Assembly: GCA_043421945.1 (NCBI GenBank)
Contig: JBHOGO010000047.1
Span: 1 to 35,524 of the forward strand
Direction of reading: 5' to 3'
DNA: 35,524 nt
Origin: Thaumasiovibrio sp043421945
Lineage (GTDB): Bacteria > Pseudomonadota > Gammaproteobacteria > Enterobacterales > Vibrionaceae
Shown here: in pieces, positions 7,634 through 15,687 of the stretch
How positions within the stretch are numbered: position 1 is the first letter of the stretch
Layout of the letters: every line of letters starts with the position of its first letter
Translations under genes and position numbers: made by a program
Notes under the pieces: generated by a model
Database searches by the model: none
What the model was told of the DNA's origin: nothing
The model's input: the letters and a program-made list of their open reading frames with translations, nothing else

Positions 7634-8134
7634 ATGAAAGCGTTAATTGTGTCAGCGATGTTAGCCATCTCATCTTTCTCAGTCTTTGCGAGCCCTTCAA
7701 CGTCGCTCGAAGATAAAAAGATCGTAGGTGAAACTGAGTTCATCTTGGTTGAAGACGTATCAATGAATTTTTTGTCACGTATTGATACTGGCGCGAACAG
7801 TACCTCAATACATGCCATAGACATCGAAATTGAAGGCGGCGAAGATAGCATCAATATGCGAGACAATGTCGGCAAAACAATCCGTTTTACGACACTGAAC
7901 GAAAATGGTGTAGAGACTCGTCACGAAACAGAAATCCATAAAGTCAGTATTATCCGAAATGCACAAGGTGAAGAGCGCCGCTACAGCGTCGTGATGAACT
8001 TAAGTTTTGATGGTGTTACTCAACCCGTAGTGGTTAACCTAAGAGATCGCTCAAGAATGACTTACAAGTTATTAATTGGGCGTAACTGGTTGCGCGGAAA
8101 TTACCTTGTCGATGTTGAAAAAGCGGCACACTAA
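7634..8134 (+). CDS. Exported retropepsin-like protein (RimB/putative zinc protease family)
   Basis: 166 residues. The first 20 form a signal peptide (MKALIVSAMLAISSFSVFA-SP). The rest resembles PF05618, the family annotated as ATP-dependent zinc protease but now seen as retropepsin-like: a flap-type DTGA motif at 51-54 (SRIDTGANSTSIHA), a strand with ERRYSVVMNLSF, and the C-terminal KLLIGRNWLRGNYLVDV, typical of the family. Only one DTG motif is present, so an aspartic protease would need to dimerise. Many homologs are cytoplasmic and cluster with RimK; this copy is exported and has no RimK neighbour. It is a single-gene unit, with a Shine-Dalgarno CGAGGA 9-10 bases before the start. Confidence 0.85.
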   Translation: MKALIVSAMLAISSFSVFASPSTSLEDKKIVGETEFILVEDVSMNFLSRIDTGANSTSIHAIDIEIEGGEDSINMRDNVGKTIRFTTLNENGVETRHETEIHKVSIIRNAQGEERRYSVVMNLSFDGVTQPVVVNLRDRSRMTYKLLIGRNWLRGNYLVDVEKAAH

Positions 8135-8191
8135 AATCTAAACATTGACGAAAAAGTGACTTAGTCTTTGTAGGCTAAGCCTAAAAAAGCA

Positions 8192-8214
8192 AAGGCTTAG
8201 CAATGCTAAGCCTT
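8192..8214. terminator. Bidirectional intrinsic terminator
   Basis: AAGGCTTAGC (8192-8201) pairs with GCTAAGCCTT (8205-8214). It is followed by AATTTT on the plus strand and by TTTGCTTTTTT on the minus strand. The stop codon of the leftward gene (8206-8208) lies in the stem. A third copy, GGCTAAGCC (8172-8180), allows an alternative hairpin. Confidence 0.85.
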
Positions 8215-8571
8215 AATTTTATCTATGTTTTTATCGAGAAAAGCTTTCACTGCAGGTAATGAGCCCTTCAATAGTTGTCCTTTGATGATGAGATACCACT
8301 CATTATCCTTGCCTGAGTCATTAATAATTTTAAACCCGAGGTGAACATCTGTCTTTTGTTGTGGTTTTTCTTTCGTTACTTTTGCCGAGACTTGGTTGGC
8401 AACTTGCTCAGGGCTAATAAAAGTACGCATTTCAGTCGACCAATCAATGCTTTTCTTAATCGCATCTAATTCGCCCTTAACATCATGCCCTTGTACTTTT
8501 GCTTGCCAATGACCAGGCTCCCCAGTCGGATTATCAATAGTCACGCCTCTATGAAACACGCGCTGTCTCAT
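8206..8571 (-). CDS. Uncharacterised small protein with two tandem copies of a ~37-residue module
   Basis: 121 residues, not recognised with confidence (possibly a Vibrionales-specific DUF). The sequence contains an internal duplication: residues 7-43 and 77-113 align without gaps at an offset of 70, sharing H, G, I, W (22/92), G (28/98), KG (32-33/102-103), L, A, K and final D. The two modules are joined by a charged, Lys/Gln-rich linker (residues 44-76). There is no signal peptide or membrane segment, so it is likely cytosolic. The start ATG at 8571 has a strong Shine-Dalgarno GAGGAG. It stands alone and converges with the exported retropepsin-like gene. Confidence 0.8.
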   Translation of the reverse strand: MRQRVFHRGVTIDNPTGEPGHWQAKVQGHDVKGELDAIKKSIDWSTEMRTFISPEQVANQVSAKVTKEKPQQKTDVHLGFKIINDSGKDNEWYLIIKGQLLKGSLPAVKAFLDKNIDKIKA

Positions 8572-8702
8572 GATTTCTCCTCAAGCATACACATAAGTAT
8601 GACAAATAGTGCAATGCCAAAAATTCGCTATGGTAATACGTTAATTGAAGCATCAAAATATTGTTGTGTATAGCTAATTGACATGTAAATTTGAGATTTG
8701 CT

Positions 8703-8719
8703 TAACGTTTTAAACGTTA
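8703..8719. promoter_or_regulatory. Perfect 17-bp palindrome upstream of the recombinase gene
   Basis: TAACGTTT-T-AAACGTTA is an 8-1-8 inverted repeat. A second short inverted repeat, TTATAG-TGCG-CTATAA (8757-8772), overlaps a TATAAT hexamer (8768-8773) that could be the -10 of the recombinase promoter. Operator or recombinase-binding site are both possible. Confidence 0.4.
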
Positions 8720-8800
8720 GAACCTAGTTTATCATAAAACAATCAAGTTATATTAGTTATAGTGCGCTATAATAGTTATAATAATGATTTAAAAGTGATT

Positions 8801-9727
8801 ATGCTCGTGAAACCAATAAATTCTCGCTTCAAAACACCAGTAGAAGATCTCGATTGCTGGGATGAATTAACTGAAAATCGGTATGCTGCTAGCACTGTGC
8901 TCTCTTTACGTAAAGATTGGCATCATTTTCTTGAACACTGTCAAATCAACCAAGTATGCCCACTGCCAGCCACAGTAGCGACAATTTTACGCTACCTTGA
9001 TGGCATGTCGAGGGAAAGAAAATATGCAACGATCCGTCGTTATTTAATATCGATAAACACCATGCATAAACTGCATCACTTACCTGAACCAAGTCGTTTT
9101 AAGGAGGTGCAATCACTCATGAGCCAATATCGAATTAATAAGAAAAATGATCAAATTCAAGCCGATGCATTTCGTCATGAGCACCTCAATGCCCTCTTCT
9201 CATTGCTCTCTAAAAGCCAAAGCTTGAAAGATTTTCGTGATTTAGCCATTTGGTCTGTCATGTTTGAGACCTTAGTAAAGCGCAGTGAATTAATCACGAT
9301 GACGACTGAGAATTACAATGAGAAAGAGTGCTGCCTCACGATAGACGACCAACCCTACTGGCTCAGTAACGAGACTGCGCAAGCGTTAAGGCTATGGCTT
9401 CACCATGCGCAAATAGAAGAAGGTTACCTTTTTAGAAGCCTTGATAGACATGAGAACATCAGTGAAACACCGATGGACCCTTCCGCTGTTTATCGCGTAT
9501 TTAGACGAGCCAGCACTCTCCTTGAGCTCCCTAAGCACGTCACCTTTAGTGGGCAATCTCCTCGCGTTGGCGCAAGTAAAGATCTTGCTGCTAACGGTGC
9601 CAGTTTAACGGAGGTTCAGTCTGCAGGACGCTGGAAAAGCCCAGCAATGCCCGCTCAGTACCTTGATGATAAAGAAAAAAGTGAACGCGAAAAGGAGAGA
9701 TACAAAAAGAAAAAGCAGTGGTTATAG
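8801..9727 (+). CDS. Orphan tyrosine recombinase/integrase-like protein with altered active site
   Basis: 308 residues from the ATG at 8801 (an in-frame GTG at 8762 is the alternative; both have poor Shine-Dalgarno sequences). An N-terminal SAM-like core-binding domain (YAASTVLSLRKDWHHFLEHC, about 28-47) is followed by the catalytic domain: Arg161 (VKRSEL), Arg255 (SPRVGASKDLA), Trp278 (AGRWKSP) and Tyr287 (PAQYLDD). The HxxR His position is Gln252 (SGQSPR), and no clear catalytic Lys hairpin is visible. The protein ends in a very basic tail (KERYKKKKQWL). It may be a catalytically weak or host-adapted recombinase. No att sites, excisionase or cargo genes flank it; neighbours are housekeeping genes. 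Confidence 0.8.
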   Translation: MLVKPINSRFKTPVEDLDCWDELTENRYAASTVLSLRKDWHHFLEHCQINQVCPLPATVATILRYLDGMSRERKYATIRRYLISINTMHKLHHLPEPSRFKEVQSLMSQYRINKKNDQIQADAFRHEHLNALFSLLSKSQSLKDFRDLAIWSVMFETLVKRSELITMTTENYNEKECCLTIDDQPYWLSNETAQALRLWLHHAQIEEGYLFRSLDRHENISETPMDPSAVYRVFRRASTLLELPKHVTFSGQSPRVGASKDLAANGASLTEVQSAGRWKSPAMPAQYLDDKEKSEREKERYKKKKQWL

Positions 9728-9752
9728 CTTATAGAGTGACACCACTGCTTTT
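9711..9752. terminator. Bidirectional terminator between the recombinase gene and ddl
   Basis: AAAAGCAGTGGT (9711-9722) pairs with ACCACTGCTTTT (9741-9752) around an 18-nt loop, with T-runs on both strands. The left arm overlaps the end of the recombinase coding sequence. Confidence 0.8.
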
Positions 9753-9784
9753 TCTTCAATATTTCATAACCGCTATGTTCTGAA

Positions 9785-10783
9785 CTAGCGGCTCATCGCA
9801 CGCTCAAGAGCTTGAGAAAAGAACGCTTGAATATCATGTCCATTATGCTGAAGTAACTTTGGAAACATTGAGATTGGTGTCATTCCTGGGAACGTATTAA
9901 TTTCGTTCAGCAAGATTTGATTGTCATCCGTTAAAAAGAAATCGATGCGGGAAATATCTCGCAACTTCATGTGCTCAAAAGCACGCTTTGCGATGGTCAT
10001 CATCTCGGACGCAACCGTGTCAGGCACATCTGCAGTCAACATAGTCGTTGAGTGACTCTCTGAACTGTACTTCTCTTCGTAAGTATAAAAAGTGTCATTC
10101 GGCGCAACGACCTCACCAGGAGCAGTTACCACAATTTCACCATCAATTTCGTACGCAGCAATTTCGAGTTCACGAGGCTTAACGGCTTGTTCAACTAATA
10201 CTTGATTAGAGTACGTAAATGCACTCTCCAAGGCAGAGGCTAATTCATCAACTTGGTCAACTTTGTAGCAACCAATCGATGACCCTTGGCAAGCCGCTTT
10301 AACGAAGATACTTCCCCACTTTTCTAGTGCTTCTGTCGCTGTTACTAACGCGATGTCATTTTGCTCAGAAAGGAATACGTAAGGGGTATTAGGAATATTT
10401 AATGCATCAAACCACAGCTTTGTGGTGATTTTGTTGAAACAGTTCTTACTCGCTTCAGCATCACAGCCAATATAAGGTAACGAGATCATTTCAAAGTAAG
10501 ATTGCAAATCACCTGTTTCACCAGGAAAGCCGTGTACACAAGGAACCACAACATCAATGGCAACTTCAGAGTTAGCTGCTTGGCTAACTAAAACACGATC
10601 AAAACCAAGCTGACATAAGTGGCCCTTCTCATCAAGCCAGCCTTCTTTAGTAATTTCAACTTTAACGACTTCAACATCAGGGATCATCTCCAACTGAGAC
10701 TGAACAAAGTTAGCTGAAACAAGAGATACATCGTGCTCAGCACCACCGCCGCCACATAGCAGCAAGACATGCTTGGTATTCAT
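9785..10783 (-). CDS. ddl: D-alanine--D-alanine ligase
   Basis: 332 residues. ATP-grasp ligase joining two D-alanines for peptidoglycan synthesis in the cytoplasm. Visible landmarks: N-terminal LLLCGGGGAEHDVSLVSA, the CVHGFPGETGDLQSYFEM segment, the glycine-rich ATP loop VKAACQGSSIGCYKV, the omega-loop region EEKYSSESHSTTML, and the metal-binding ISRIDFFLTDDNQILLNEINTFPGMTP signature near the C-terminus. Length fits the family. It stands outside the mur/fts cluster, as is usual for a DdlA-type copy. It is transcribed alone; the terminator at 9711-9752 ends it. Confidence 0.97.
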   Translation of the reverse strand: MNTKHVLLLCGGGGAEHDVSLVSANFVQSQLEMIPDVEVVKVEITKEGWLDEKGHLCQLGFDRVLVSQAANSEVAIDVVVPCVHGFPGETGDLQSYFEMISLPYIGCDAEASKNCFNKITTKLWFDALNIPNTPYVFLSEQNDIALVTATEALEKWGSIFVKAACQGSSIGCYKVDQVDELASALESAFTYSNQVLVEQAVKPRELEIAAYEIDGEIVVTAPGEVVAPNDTFYTYEEKYSSESHSTTMLTADVPDTVASEMMTIAKRAFEHMKLRDISRIDFFLTDDNQILLNEINTFPGMTPISMFPKLLQHNGHDIQAFFSQALERAMSR

Positions 10784-10850
10784 TTGGAACCTTAAATTAC
10801 GAAATGACTTAACGTCAAAATAGATAGGGGTAAGTGTATATAAAACAGAG

Positions 10851-10887
10851 ACCAGATGGCAGTTAAAAAGTCAAAATGCCATCTGGT
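10851..10887 (-). terminator. Terminator hairpin for the SPOR lipoprotein gene
   Basis: ACCAGATGGCA (10851-10861) pairs perfectly with TGCCATCTGGT (10877-10887). On the minus strand the stem is followed by CTCTGTTTTA, a moderate T-tract. Confidence 0.65.
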
Positions 10888-10914
10888 TGTTTAGGGCTTA
10901 TACAAAGTGGGAGG

Positions 10915-11439
10915 CTAGCGAAGCTGTCGTAACTCTGGCGTCGAAGAACGTTTAATATCATTTAAGCTACGAACAAACGGGCCATACTGCCTTACCGAGT
11001 TCGGTAGTGCATTTAGTGCCCTCTTGGCTTCAGCGTGACTGCTATACTCACCATAAAGTAATGTATACCATGGAAGGCCATTCAACATTTTCTTATTCAC
11101 ATAGACGGGCTCGCCATGAGGAAGCTTCATCAAGTATGCTTGGAACCCACTATCGTGGCTCAATGCGAGCACCTGTATTGAATAGCGCCCACTTGTCGTC
11201 ATCGCAGGCTTAGTCTGTACAGGCTTGGTCAGCACAATTTTCTGCTCTTGCACTGGCTGAGCAATGACTTGAGGAACATGTTCTTCTTCTGGCAATGTCA
11301 AAATAGGATCGGATTCAACAGGCATTGCACTATTGTATTGCTCTATTTCTGCTTCAGAGGCAACAACCGTCGTCGTCACTTCACTGCTCGCACATCCAGC
11401 CAAAATAGCGCATAAACCTATAAGCAACGTTTTCTTCAT
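10915..11439 (-). CDS. SPOR-domain lipoprotein
   Basis: 174 residues. The start is the ATG at 11439, which gives a lipoprotein signal MKKTLLIGLCAILAGC with lipobox Cys16; longer in-frame starts would bury this signal. A Pro/Glu/Gln-rich linker (about 45-85) leads to a C-terminal SPOR-type domain (GRYSIQVLALSHDSGFQAYL...YVNKKMLNGLPWYTLLYGEYSSHAEA, about 86-150). SPOR domains bind denuded septal peptidoglycan, so the protein is probably an outer-membrane-anchored cell-wall or division-associated factor; that is inference from family knowledge. It is monocistronic. Confidence 0.85.
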   Translation of the reverse strand: MKKTLLIGLCAILAGCASSEVTTTVVASEAEIEQYNSAMPVESDPILTLPEEEHVPQVIAQPVQEQKIVLTKPVQTKPAMTTSGRYSIQVLALSHDSGFQAYLMKLPHGEPVYVNKKMLNGLPWYTLLYGEYSSHAEAKRALNALPNSVRQYGPFVRSLNDIKRSSTPELRQLR

Positions 11440-11817
11440 TATAGACACACCTAAATCCATGATTACAATCATATTGCCGTTGTGAAGAAGATCAATCAAG
11501 TAACAACATGAAAAAAATACCGACAATCCGCGATAGTTCACATCCCATCAGTTCAAACATAGCACCGACTTCGTATAACATTCTTAACAAGTTTAGTCTT
11601 GAATGACTGCCTTCTACTAACTCTTTGAAATACGTTAGGACATGAATCACACACTGGCCTTTCGTGCGTTTTAGTTTTTAAGCAATTGCGTAACAATGGC
11701 TTTTCATTCGACCTAATGAATGTTGCTTACTCCTGCAAAACAGCCACTAAATAGACGCTAGTATATTCTGCCGACCTAGCCATCAATATATGGCTGAATC
11801 AAAGTATAGGTGAAGAG
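11440..11817. other. Divergent intergenic region between the SPOR lipoprotein gene and patZ
   Basis: 378 bp with no credible gene. The only structure I see is AGCCAT (11778-11783) paired with ATGGCT (11790-11795), which lies in the patZ leader 23 bp before the start. A TATATT hexamer at about 11762-11767 is a possible -10, without a clear -35. Confidence 0.45.
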
Positions 11818-14475
11818 ATGAACAATGGCTTAGACGCTCTGCTTAAACCCCGCTCCATTGCCATTATTGGCGCATCTGACTCGCCAGGTCGCGCTGGACA
11901 CGTTGTGGTAAAAAACCTGTTAACCGCGGGTTTCCGTGGCCCGATTATGCCAGTCACACCGAAGTACGATGCGGTATGTGGTGTCCTTGCTTATGCCAGT
12001 ATTGCAGAACTACCTCGAATACCTGACCTCGCTATACTTTGTACCAATAGCCACCGTAATCCACAACTCATTGACGAGCTTGGTCAGCGTGGAGTAAAAG
12101 CAGCCATTGTATTGGCATCAGGGATGCATCTTGGTGAACCTTCTCACTTAGAACAGATGAAGGCCATTGCTCAAACACACGGTATAAGGCTTATTGGTCC
12201 CAATAGCATGGGGGTCATTTTGCCGTGGTTGAACGTCAACGCCAGCTTTGCCCCTGTTCCCGCGAAGAAAGGCAATATTGCGTTTGTTTCCCAATCCGCT
12301 GCCGTGTGTACCACTATTTTAGATTGGGCCGTTAACAAAAACATTGGATTTTCGACGTTTTTATCACTCGGTGATGGTTGCGATGTTGATTTTGATGAAC
12401 TGCTCGACATCTTATGTCGTGACTCAAAAACCAGTGCCATTTTGCTTTATATCGACTCAGTTTCGAATCCTAGGCGGTTTATGTCCGCTGCGCGTGCGGC
12501 TTCCCGTAATCGACGTATACTCGTTCTGAAAAATGGAAGAACTGACCAAGGGGCGATAGCCTCTCAATTACATACTGGCGGCCCTATCGGTATCGATCCC
12601 GTATATGATGCTGCTATTCGTCGAGCCGGTATGTTGCGAGTACACACAACACATGAGTTATTTGCCGCTGTTGAAACACTGACTCACGCAGTGCCTCTTC
12701 GAGGTGAACGTTTAGCGATTGTCACTAATGGTGGTGGTCCCGCAGTGATGGCGGTGGATGCCCTTATTGAGCATGGCGGTAAACTCGCAACGCTCAGCGA
12801 ATCAACACTAACGAAGTTGAATCAACACCTGCCTCCGGCTTGGTCTGCAACCAACCCGATCGACCTCATGGGTGATGCTGATATTAAACGCTATACACAA
12901 ACACTCAACGTCTTGTTAGATTCTGATGGTTTCGACGCACTCATGATTATGCACTCTCCTTCCGCGATTGCACCCAGCTTAGAGACAGCAGAAGCGATCA
13001 TCAATACCCTCCAGAACCACCCACGCGCTAAACGATTTAATATTTTGACCAACTGGGCGGGTGAGACGAGTGCCGTTGAAGCACGTAAACGTTTTTTTGA
13101 TGCTGGTTACCCAACCTATCGAACACCAGAAAGTACTGTCGCAGGCTTCATGCACTTAGTGGAATACCGTCGCAATAAAAAGCTTCTCATGGAAACACCC
13201 TCTTCTATCAATGAAGAACTTTCTCTAGCACCTCAAGCACAAGGCCTCATACAGAGTGCACTTGATCAGGGGCATGGAAAACTCCAAACTCATGACGTTA
13301 GACCCATTTTAGAAAGCTACGGCTTTAGAACGTTAAGAACTTGGTTAGCGTCTGATCCTAATGAGGCCGTCTATATCGCAGAACAGATCGGCTACCCCGT
13401 CGCTGTTAAGCTTCGCTCACCGGATATTACCCACAAGTCTGAAGTTCAAGGGGTTGTACTTCAGCTTCGTAATGCCAGCGAAGTCTCCTCTGCGTCCCAA
13501 GCAATCCTTGACCGCGTCGCGCTCAGTTACCCTTCGGCACGGATTGAAGGGCTACTTGTACAAACAATGGCAAATAAAACGGCTTCTCAAGAGCTCAGGC
13601 TTGGTGTTTATCGTGATGCTGTTTTTGGGCCTGTTATCGTGCTTGGTGAAGGAGGTGCCGAATGGAACCTCAATAAAGATGCGGCCATCGCCATTCCGCC
13701 TGTCAATATGGCTCTCGCACGTTACTTAATCATCAATGCCATTAAAAGCGGGAAAATTAAGCAACGTAGTTTCCCGTTTGAAATTAATATTCCAGCACTG
13801 TGTAAAACGCTGGTTAGGCTGTCTAATTTGGTGATTGATTGCCCACAAATTGCAGAGCTTGATATTAACCCTCTGCTCATATCAGGAGAGGAGCACACGG
13901 TTATTGATTCGACGTTGACGCTAGAACATTGCGATGTGAAGAATAGTGATCACCTCGCTATTTGTCCTTACCCTAAAGAGTGGGAACAAAACGTGGTGCT
14001 CAGAAACCAAAAAGCACTGTTATTACGCCCTATTCTTCCTGAAGATGAACCACAACATAAAGACTTTATCAGCCATGTCTCTGAAGAAGACCTTTATAAA
14101 CGATTCTTTTCCGATGTCGGTGTACTCGATCATGAAGCGCTCGCCAATCTTACACAGATAGATTATGACCGAGAGATGGCTTTTGTGGCCGTTTCACCAG
14201 ACGGTGATATATGGGGCGTAGCTAGAGCATTAAGTGATCCCGAAGCCACCGAAGCTGAGTTTGCCATCTTGGTGCGCTCCGATCTTAAAGGGTTTGGGCT
14301 TGGTCGGATCTTGATGGATAGTATTATTCAGTACTGCCGAACCAAAGGTTTAAAAAAAATGACGGGGATGACCATGCCTTCCAACAGCGGGATGATCACA
14401 TTAGCACAAAAAGTGGGTTTTCATATTGATGTTCAACTTGAAGATGGCGTTGTTGAAATGATGCTCACACTCTAA
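11818..14475 (+). CDS. patZ: PatZ/YfiQ-type protein lysine acetyltransferase (NDP-forming acyl-CoA synthetase-like + GNAT)
   Basis: 885 residues, matching the 886 of E. coli PatZ (YfiQ/Pka). Order of domains: CoA-binding (1-135, LKPRSIAIIGASDSPGRAG), succinyl-CoA-synthetase-like ligase domain (about 145-450), ATP-grasp (about 490-705, VAVKLRSPDITHKSEVQGV), and C-terminal GNAT (about 730-885) with the acetyl-CoA loop DLKGFGLGRILM. The family acetylates lysines of metabolic enzymes such as acetyl-CoA synthetase, turning it down. At the place of the phosphorylated His loop of true ADP-forming ligases the sequence reads LHTGGPIG (His252); whether this residue works is unknown. The Shine-Dalgarno AGGTGA precedes the ATG. 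It is a single-gene unit with a terminator at 14525-14546. Confidence 0.93.
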   Translation: MNNGLDALLKPRSIAIIGASDSPGRAGHVVVKNLLTAGFRGPIMPVTPKYDAVCGVLAYASIAELPRIPDLAILCTNSHRNPQLIDELGQRGVKAAIVLASGMHLGEPSHLEQMKAIAQTHGIRLIGPNSMGVILPWLNVNASFAPVPAKKGNIAFVSQSAAVCTTILDWAVNKNIGFSTFLSLGDGCDVDFDELLDILCRDSKTSAILLYIDSVSNPRRFMSAARAASRNRRILVLKNGRTDQGAIASQLHTGGPIGIDPVYDAAIRRAGMLRVHTTHELFAAVETLTHAVPLRGERLAIVTNGGGPAVMAVDALIEHGGKLATLSESTLTKLNQHLPPAWSATNPIDLMGDADIKRYTQTLNVLLDSDGFDALMIMHSPSAIAPSLETAEAIINTLQNHPRAKRFNILTNWAGETSAVEARKRFFDAGYPTYRTPESTVAGFMHLVEYRRNKKLLMETPSSINEELSLAPQAQGLIQSALDQGHGKLQTHDVRPILESYGFRTLRTWLASDPNEAVYIAEQIGYPVAVKLRSPDITHKSEVQGVVLQLRNASEVSSASQAILDRVALSYPSARIEGLLVQTMANKTASQELRLGVYRDAVFGPVIVLGEGGAEWNLNKDAAIAIPPVNMALARYLIINAIKSGKIKQRSFPFEINIPALCKTLVRLSNLVIDCPQIAELDINPLLISGEEHTVIDSTLTLEHCDVKNSDHLAICPYPKEWEQNVVLRNQKALLLRPILPEDEPQHKDFISHVSEEDLYKRFFSDVGVLDHEALANLTQIDYDREMAFVAVSPDGDIWGVARALSDPEATEAEFAILVRSDLKGFGLGRILMDSIIQYCRTKGLKKMTGMTMPSNSGMITLAQKVGFHIDVQLEDGVVEMMLTL

Positions 14476-14524
14476 TCGAAATCGAGGGCTTGACCGTGAT
14501 CAGCGTCAAGTTGCGCCGTAAGGT

Positions 14525-14551
14525 GAAGGGGCCAGATGGCTCCTTCCTTTT
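14525..14551 (+). terminator. Intrinsic terminator of patZ
   Basis: GAAGGGGCC (14525-14533) pairs with GGCTCCTTC (14538-14546) with one G-T pair, followed by CTTTTG. It lies just outside the convergent LysR-type gene end. Confidence 0.75.
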
Positions 14552-14561
14552 GTGAATGGAA

Positions 14562-15449
14562 TTATTGTAACTTCACGTACTTTTTCATGTTTTCAACACA
14601 CCAACTTTTCGCCTTGCCCATTTGGTTTCTTCGCCACGCTAAAACTATCTCTAGTTCTCGCGTTGGCTCTCCCTCAACAAGGACCAATTCTCCTCGGGAA
14701 AGCTCTTCCTCGATAGCCGCTAAGTTAAAAGTCCCAATGCCTAACCCTGCTTTCAACGCTGATAATTTGTCTTTCATCGAACGGACACGTAACACCGATT
14801 GCTTTTCTAAAATATTGTATGAGATGGGAGAAGCGACAATGGCACTATCCCGTGCGGCAATCACTCGATATTTACGACGCACTTCGGGATCAAGGGGATA
14901 CGTTTCATTCTGTATCGGGTGGTTTGGGCTCGCAACCCAATTCATTGATATTGACCCGATAGGAATCACTTTTACATCATTCGGAATCACTGCCGGTGTC
15001 GAGGCAATCAATAAATCTATCCGCTCTTGATGTAATGCTTCCCAGCTTCCAGCCAGAATCTCTTCCTGTAAATGTAAGCGGGTGCCACCGACTTTCTCCA
15101 ACGCCGGAAGCAGTGGAAATAACAATTCAATCGGTACAATGCCATCAAAACCTAATGTTAAATCCAATTCCCAGCCATGCGCGAGAGAAACAGCATCATT
15201 GACCATTTCATCTGCTGCACTCAATAACAGCCTTCCACGCGCCAACAATAATTCGCCCGCTTTTGTAAATGCAGCGCGGTGCCCAGAGCGGTCAAAAATA
15301 ACGAGGTCGAGGTCTTGCTCTAACTTTTGAACCTGATAGCTTAACGACGATGGCGCACGCTGTAGCTCTTCAGCCGCTGCAGCAAAGCTCCCTCGACGGT
15401 CAATCGCATCTAAAACAAGTAAGGACTCAAAAGACAGTAACTTATTCAT
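14562..15449 (-). CDS. LysR-family transcriptional regulator, divergent from yeiH-like gene
   Basis: 295 residues. N-terminal winged helix-turn-helix: LLVLDAIDRRGSFAAAAEELQRAPSSLSYQVQKLEQDLDLVIFDRSG (about 11-57). Effector-binding domain follows (LTLGFDGIVPIELLFPLLPAL; LDLLIAST-like segment; LKAGLGIGTFN). LysR regulators usually control the divergent gene, here a YeiH-family transporter, an arrangement also seen for E. coli yeiE/yeiH, although orthology to YeiE is not certain. The 238-bp space between them contains inverted repeats (15591-15669) that could be its binding sites. Confidence 0.93.
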   Translation of the reverse strand: MNKLLSFESLLVLDAIDRRGSFAAAAEELQRAPSSLSYQVQKLEQDLDLVIFDRSGHRAAFTKAGELLLARGRLLLSAADEMVNDAVSLAHGWELDLTLGFDGIVPIELLFPLLPALEKVGGTRLHLQEEILAGSWEALHQERIDLLIASTPAVIPNDVKVIPIGSISMNWVASPNHPIQNETYPLDPEVRRKYRVIAARDSAIVASPISYNILEKQSVLRVRSMKDKLSALKAGLGIGTFNLAAIEEELSRGELVLVEGEPTRELEIVLAWRRNQMGKAKSWCVENMKKYVKLQ

Positions 15450-15590
15450 ATCAACGCATTCTTCATATTAAAATCAGCCTGCGACTAAAGTAACAGAACT
15501 TAAACAATACGCACAGACACTTCTAAACTTAACGTCTTCAATCAAATACAGAAATTATGGTATGCGATCATTACACGGGCTAACAAGCCA

Positions 15591-15669
15591 GACAGAGCCA
15601 TTCACTTGCTCATACAGCTTGTACGCTGTTTAAAATTTTATACGAACCAGATATACTCGCGGCTCTGTC
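15591..15669. promoter_or_regulatory. Divergent promoter region with a widely spaced inverted repeat
   Basis: GACAGAGCC (15591-15599) and GGCTCTGTC (15661-15669) are perfect inverted copies 61 bp apart. Between them lies ACAGC-TTGTAC-GCTGT (15614-15629). The right arm ends 18 bp before the YeiH-type start codon and would be in its leader. Possible LysR binding sites or a large mRNA stem; undecided. Confidence 0.4.
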
Positions 15670-15687
15670 GCATTCTGAGCTTCTCTT

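Noticed and set aside
8762..9727. Prophage or genomic island marked by the integrase
   Set aside because: No phage, excision, toxin-antitoxin or cargo genes and no att repeats or tRNA were seen; flanks are ordinary chromosomal genes.
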